Part shown: positions 33,828 through 36,741 of the stretch, piece after piece | Position numbering within the stretch: position 1 is the stretch's first letter | Layout of the letters: each line of letters begins with the position of its first letter | NCBI GenBank assembly: GCA_003225005.1 | Contig: QIAN01000236.1 | Location: 1-36,741 of the forward strand | DNA: 36,741 nt | Direction: 5' to 3' | Origin: Acidobacteriota bacterium | Lineage (GTDB): Bacteria; Acidobacteriota; Terriglobia; Terriglobales; Acidobacteriaceae | Program-made: the position numbers and the translations under genes | The notes under the pieces: generated by a model | Told to the model about the DNA's origin: nothing | The model's input: only the letters and a program-made list of their open reading frames with translations | The model's database searches: none

Positions 33828-35735
33828 CTACTCCAACGGTAGCCCGCTTGTCGACGAAAGCCTTGCAACTGGATACAGCCCTAAGCGCGAGTCCCACCAC
33901 GGCGAGTGCTGGTAAAACCAGTTGAGCCGGGCAGAGCGGCTCTCCGCAAACTGAGGATCGCTGGCCAGTTTCTGATCGAACTCCTGCTTCAGCTTCGGAT
34001 CGGCTGCGATCATCTTCCGGGCCAACCGCTCAAGCACATAGCTTTCGCCGTACTCTTTCTGCTCGAAGATTGCGTCGAGCAACCCCCACTGCATGGCTGA
34101 GTCCGGCGCTTCCGGTTCGAGCCAGTGCATGGCGACCTTTGACGCCCGCTGGTCCGTCGGGACCACCACCGATCCTGCCGCAAAGGTGGCCTTCTCAACG
34201 ACGGAGCGACAGCCCACTCGGTTATCTCCCAACCCGGTTTCTCTGACAACGAACTCCGCCACGCTCGCGCGTCGCGGCTTTGGCCAACTCGCGACGTGGT
34301 GTCCTTCAAACGGTTGCTGAGCCCACTGCGGTGTTTCGCAGCGATAGGCCGTTGCCTCTCCCGTCCAAGGTTTGGCTAGTTTCTTCATCTGCAGTCCATG
34401 AGCCGCAAGAACATCGATGAGGACGGTCCACTCCGCCGGAACGATATACGCCGCTGGCACCGTGACGCTGAGCGTCGTCTTGAGTGCCACGCGACGCGGA
34501 ATGGTGACGGTGATGGGCCGGTCGCGTTGGTAGCTCACCCAGTCTGCGCCCGAGATTTCGCTCTTCGTGATCGTCCACTCGTAGCCCCTGAACTCGAAAG
34601 GGGTGGTCTCGCTCGTGGCTTCCATTCGAATCGGTAGTTCAGCTTTCCGGTTTCTGGCTGCAGCAATCGTTGCCTCGTCGGCGTCGCGATTCATCTGCAC
34701 AAGCTTATCGGCATCGCGATTCACGATTGCCACAATCGCCCGTAGGGCCTCGTAGTTACCCGTGACGCGAGTCGCGTAATCTTTCAGCATGTGCATCTCG
34801 ATCAACAGCGCAGGACGGTTCTGCAGGTTCACGTAGGCCGTGGAGAAACGTGGTGTGCTCTGATACTTCGCGACGCCGGTGTTGGGCGTCTCACCCACAA
34901 AGTCGATATACCGAGCTGCAAGGTGCCCCGGAGCGGCGTTCACGCGCCGCTCAAATTCAGGCGAAAACGCTTCGTTCGCCCACTTCGCCAGCGGAGCATA
35001 AGTGGTTGGGTCGGTGTCCATCAAATAAGTGACGTCATATTGATAATCAGCACCGTCGGTCACGTGATCGTCGACGAAGAAGTCCGGTAGCCAATGATTC
35101 CAGTACCTCAGAAACGCGCGCGTCTCGGGCGCCTCGGCTTTCATGTAGTCGCGATTCAGGTTTCGGTCAGTGGCGTTTGTGCGCCAACCTATCTGCTCCG
35201 GACCGTTCTGGTTGATGCGGTTGTAGGTGCCGAAATACTCGTGACCGTCGGCGTTGTAGATGGGCACGATGACCAGTACTGCACGATCAAGAAGCGCAGC
35301 CTGCGACTTTGAGATCAGCATGTCGCGCAGCAGCGCCAGGGAAGCATCCTTGCCGTCCATCTCGCCCGCGTGAATGGAGTTCTGTATGTAGATTACCGGG
35401 CGATTCGCCTTGTGAATGGCCACCGGATCAAAAACGTCGTCCTTTGAGACGATCACCGCAAGAAGATCGCGGCCCTGACCTGTCTTTCCAAACGACTCCA
35501 CCCGCATCTGCCGTGACGCGGCCTTTGCGATGCGCGAAATGTACGCCATCGTCTCGTCGTAACGCGGAGTCGTGCGGTAACACGACTTCTCCGATGGCGT
35601 TGACCAGTCGTCCGCCTTGGGGCATGTGGCCGCCGTAGCTATGCGAGGTGGCTGTTCGAGAAGATCAGCGTTTGGAAGTTCCTGGGCGAATGCGCAAAGT
35701 GCCAGCAGAAGAAAGAGCGGAACAAGACGTGCCAT
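33828..35735 (-). CDS. Secreted M14-family zinc carboxypeptidase
   Basis: A 635-aa peptidase with a signal peptide (MARLVPLFLLLALCAFAQ). The zinc site is His122 and Glu125 (NSIHAGEMDGK) plus His224 (DDHVTDG); the substrate-binding RNLNRDY motif is at 191-197 and the likely catalytic Glu313 lies in LLIEMHM. The M14 domain takes up about residues 50-350; a C-terminal beta-rich region of about 280 residues follows, common in the large peptidases of this kind in acidobacteria and Bacteroidetes. It should release C-terminal amino acids from peptides outside the cytoplasm. ATG 35735 is preceded by a weak AGGGG. It lies in the tRNA-flanked segment, co-oriented with the MBL gene. Confidence 0.92.
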   Translation of the reverse strand: MARLVPLFLLLALCAFAQELPNADLLEQPPRIATAATCPKADDWSTPSEKSCYRTTPRYDETMAYISRIAKAASRQMRVESFGKTGQGRDLLAVIVSKDDVFDPVAIHKANRPVIYIQNSIHAGEMDGKDASLALLRDMLISKSQAALLDRAVLVIVPIYNADGHEYFGTYNRINQNGPEQIGWRTNATDRNLNRDYMKAEAPETRAFLRYWNHWLPDFFVDDHVTDGADYQYDVTYLMDTDPTTYAPLAKWANEAFSPEFERRVNAAPGHLAARYIDFVGETPNTGVAKYQSTPRFSTAYVNLQNRPALLIEMHMLKDYATRVTGNYEALRAIVAIVNRDADKLVQMNRDADEATIAAARNRKAELPIRMEATSETTPFEFRGYEWTITKSEISGADWVSYQRDRPITVTIPRRVALKTTLSVTVPAAYIVPAEWTVLIDVLAAHGLQMKKLAKPWTGEATAYRCETPQWAQQPFEGHHVASWPKPRRASVAEFVVRETGLGDNRVGCRSVVEKATFAAGSVVVPTDQRASKVAMHWLEPEAPDSAMQWGLLDAIFEQKEYGESYVLERLARKMIAADPKLKQEFDQKLASDPQFAESRSARLNWFYQHSPWWDSRLGLYPVARLSSTSGLPLE

Positions 35736-35865
35736 CCCCTATGTATCGCACGAACACCACGCCGCGATCAACCAAGGCGCCATTACTTCCGGATCGCCGA
35801 CGACGATACGGGAGTATTTTTTGGCCTAAAGTATCCGCGCACATGGTTGGTGGACGGGATCTCAG

Positions 35866-36030
35866 CTAGGTCGAAAGTTTGAGTTCGCGCGTCAGGCGCA
35901 TGAATCTTGCTTGATCGCGGATCGCGTCGTAACCGGGGAACACGATCAGCGATCCCAGGTACGGTTCGCGTTCCGCCAGAGCTGTCTCCAGCCACTCGAG
36001 GGCGGAGGCTGTTTCACCCAATCCAAGCGA
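35866..36030 (-). pseudogene. C-terminal remnant of a TPR/kinase-type protein
   Basis: 54 in-frame codons plus a TAG stop on the minus strand read SLGLGETASALEWLETALAE followed by REPYLGSLIVFPGYDAIRDQ and a RFMRLTRELKL end. This is the usual finish of TPR-containing Ser/Thr kinases or adenylate-cyclase-like regulators in acidobacteria (ALEWLExAxxERDPxL...PxFDxLRxDPRF). An in-frame TGA lies directly upstream and the right tRNA repeat starts 17 bp further, so the body of the gene is missing. No start codon is usable. Confidence 0.6.
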
Positions 36031-36046
36031 TCACGCTGCGGGCTTC

Positions 36047-36103
36047 GACTCATAATCTGTTGGTTCCAGGTTCGAATCCTGGTGGGCTCACCAAAATCCT
36101 CAA
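36047..36103 (+). repeat. Right direct repeat (attR-like): displaced tRNA 3' fragment
   Basis: The second copy of the 57-bp repeat, 3916 bp to the right of the first and in the same orientation. It lacks the tRNA 5' half (acceptor strand and D-arm), so it is not a tRNA gene. The one mismatch falls in the former acceptor stem. Confidence 0.75.
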
Positions 36104-36741
36104 GGTCGTCCGACGTTCTCCGAGATCTCGATTTCATCCAAACTGTGCAATTTTGAACAGTCAACCGAGTAGACCAGCGTTGTAATCTCTTATGAAGATG
36201 CGAAGGAACTATGCGGCTCTCGTGGTCGTTTGTTCCTCTGATGGCGCAGCCGGAGTATTCTTGGGCGACAGGCACCACCTCCCCCCGTTGCGCCATCTCT
36301 GCTTTTTGGGGACGTTTGTCACACATCCTGGCCTGCAATCCGATTTGCCAAAAGGATGTTTCGAACTATGGGTTTCGTTCTAGCCCACATTACCCACTTC
36401 CGAGTACCACGCGCGGAAGCTCATGTTTACTCTCTCCGTCGGACAACCCACGTTTGACCGCGCGTATTCCTCCATCCTCGGACTTCGGTCGGCGGACCAG
36501 GTTAGCTAAGTTCAGTTTAGCGGTAGTGCGGGTTGTGTCACCGGAGGGTCAATTATCTCAAGCCTGAAGCGTGGGCTTGCCTAAACTGGCCGAAAATCGC
36601 GCGACTTCACTGGCGGACAAAATCAACCACAAGTCACATCGCACAGCCTGTCGGCAAATGTAAGCAGTGCACCAATCTTGCAAATGAGATAATCTCCTTA
36701 AGTGGATCGGCATCATTCGTCCTGGCGCTCTTGGATCTTGT
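36104..36741. other. Region without a supportable gene
   Basis: 638 bp to the window edge. Open frames of 60-130 codons exist on both strands but show no domain, no ribosome binding site and unlikely composition. GC is visibly lower than in the gene-dense part. The only structure noted is a small palindrome, GAGAT-A-ATCTC, at 36686-36696. It may be decayed DNA linked with the insertion next door. Confidence 0.5.

Noticed and set aside
36047..36091. Second tRNA gene
   Set aside because: Only the anticodon-arm-to-3' half is present; the 5' acceptor strand and D-arm are absent, so it cannot fold as a tRNA.
36211..36567. 118-codon frame near the right end
   Set aside because: The translation lacks any pattern of a real protein, is rich in Ser/Pro/Arg from random GC-rich DNA, and has no ribosome binding site.
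1..36741. CRISPR array, toxin-antitoxin, restriction or phage genes
   Set aside because: No regularly spaced repeats, and no such proteins were recognised in either strand.

Overview
The window looks like a chromosomal segment of an acidobacterium (Acidobacteriota, probably class Terriglobia). This is inferred, not proven. The reasons are high GC, an alternative complex III/caa3 respiratory cluster of the type found in that phylum, PilZ-like proteins, a Tat-exported Gfo/Idh/MocA oxidoreductase, and hairpin repeats in the spacers.

Layout. 1-2477: 3' part of a transglutaminase-like/TPR protein. 2529-5453: an amidase and an aldehyde dehydrogenase, divergently transcribed. 5742-18581: one dense co-directional block encoding the electron-transfer chain from quinol to oxygen: actA (pentaheme cytochrome c), actB (molybdopterin-oxidoreductase-like/Fe-S), actC (NrfD-like), actD, actE (monoheme cytochrome c), actF (NrfD-like), a small conserved-looking membrane protein, a SCO copper chaperone, then caa3 oxidase subunits II (with fused cytochrome c), I (A2 type, YSHP motif), III and IV. 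From actC onward most junctions overlap by 4-11 bases or are separated by at most 9. The likely flow is quinol -> ActC/ActF -> ActB/ActA/ActE -> CoxB cytochrome c/CuA -> CoxA. 18636-21740: a large FAD/Fe-S oxidoreductase related to YdiJ-type D-2-hydroxyacid dehydrogenases. 21882-31900: mixed metabolic and regulatory genes: an RMD1-like protein, Gfo/Idh/MocA, two SDRs, ProC, a nucleotidyltransferase-fold protein, two PilZ-like proteins, a signal-less periplasmic-binding-fold protein and a threonine-dehydratase-like gene.

32102-36103: a CAU tRNA gene, followed 3.9 kb later by a 57-bp near-perfect repeat (56/57) of its 3' part. This is the signature of a tRNA-integrated element. The segment carries a metallo-beta-lactamase-fold protein, an M14 peptidase and two decayed pieces of Ser/Thr kinase genes, but no integrase. 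I see no gene I can support in 36104-36741.

The main oddities are an in-frame TAG that replaces an expected tryptophan codon in actC, a one-base frameshift in a G7 run of the dehydratase gene, the tRNA/att duplication with kinase debris, and paired hairpin repeats in both spacers that flank actB. I did not see a clearly new defence or mobile system.
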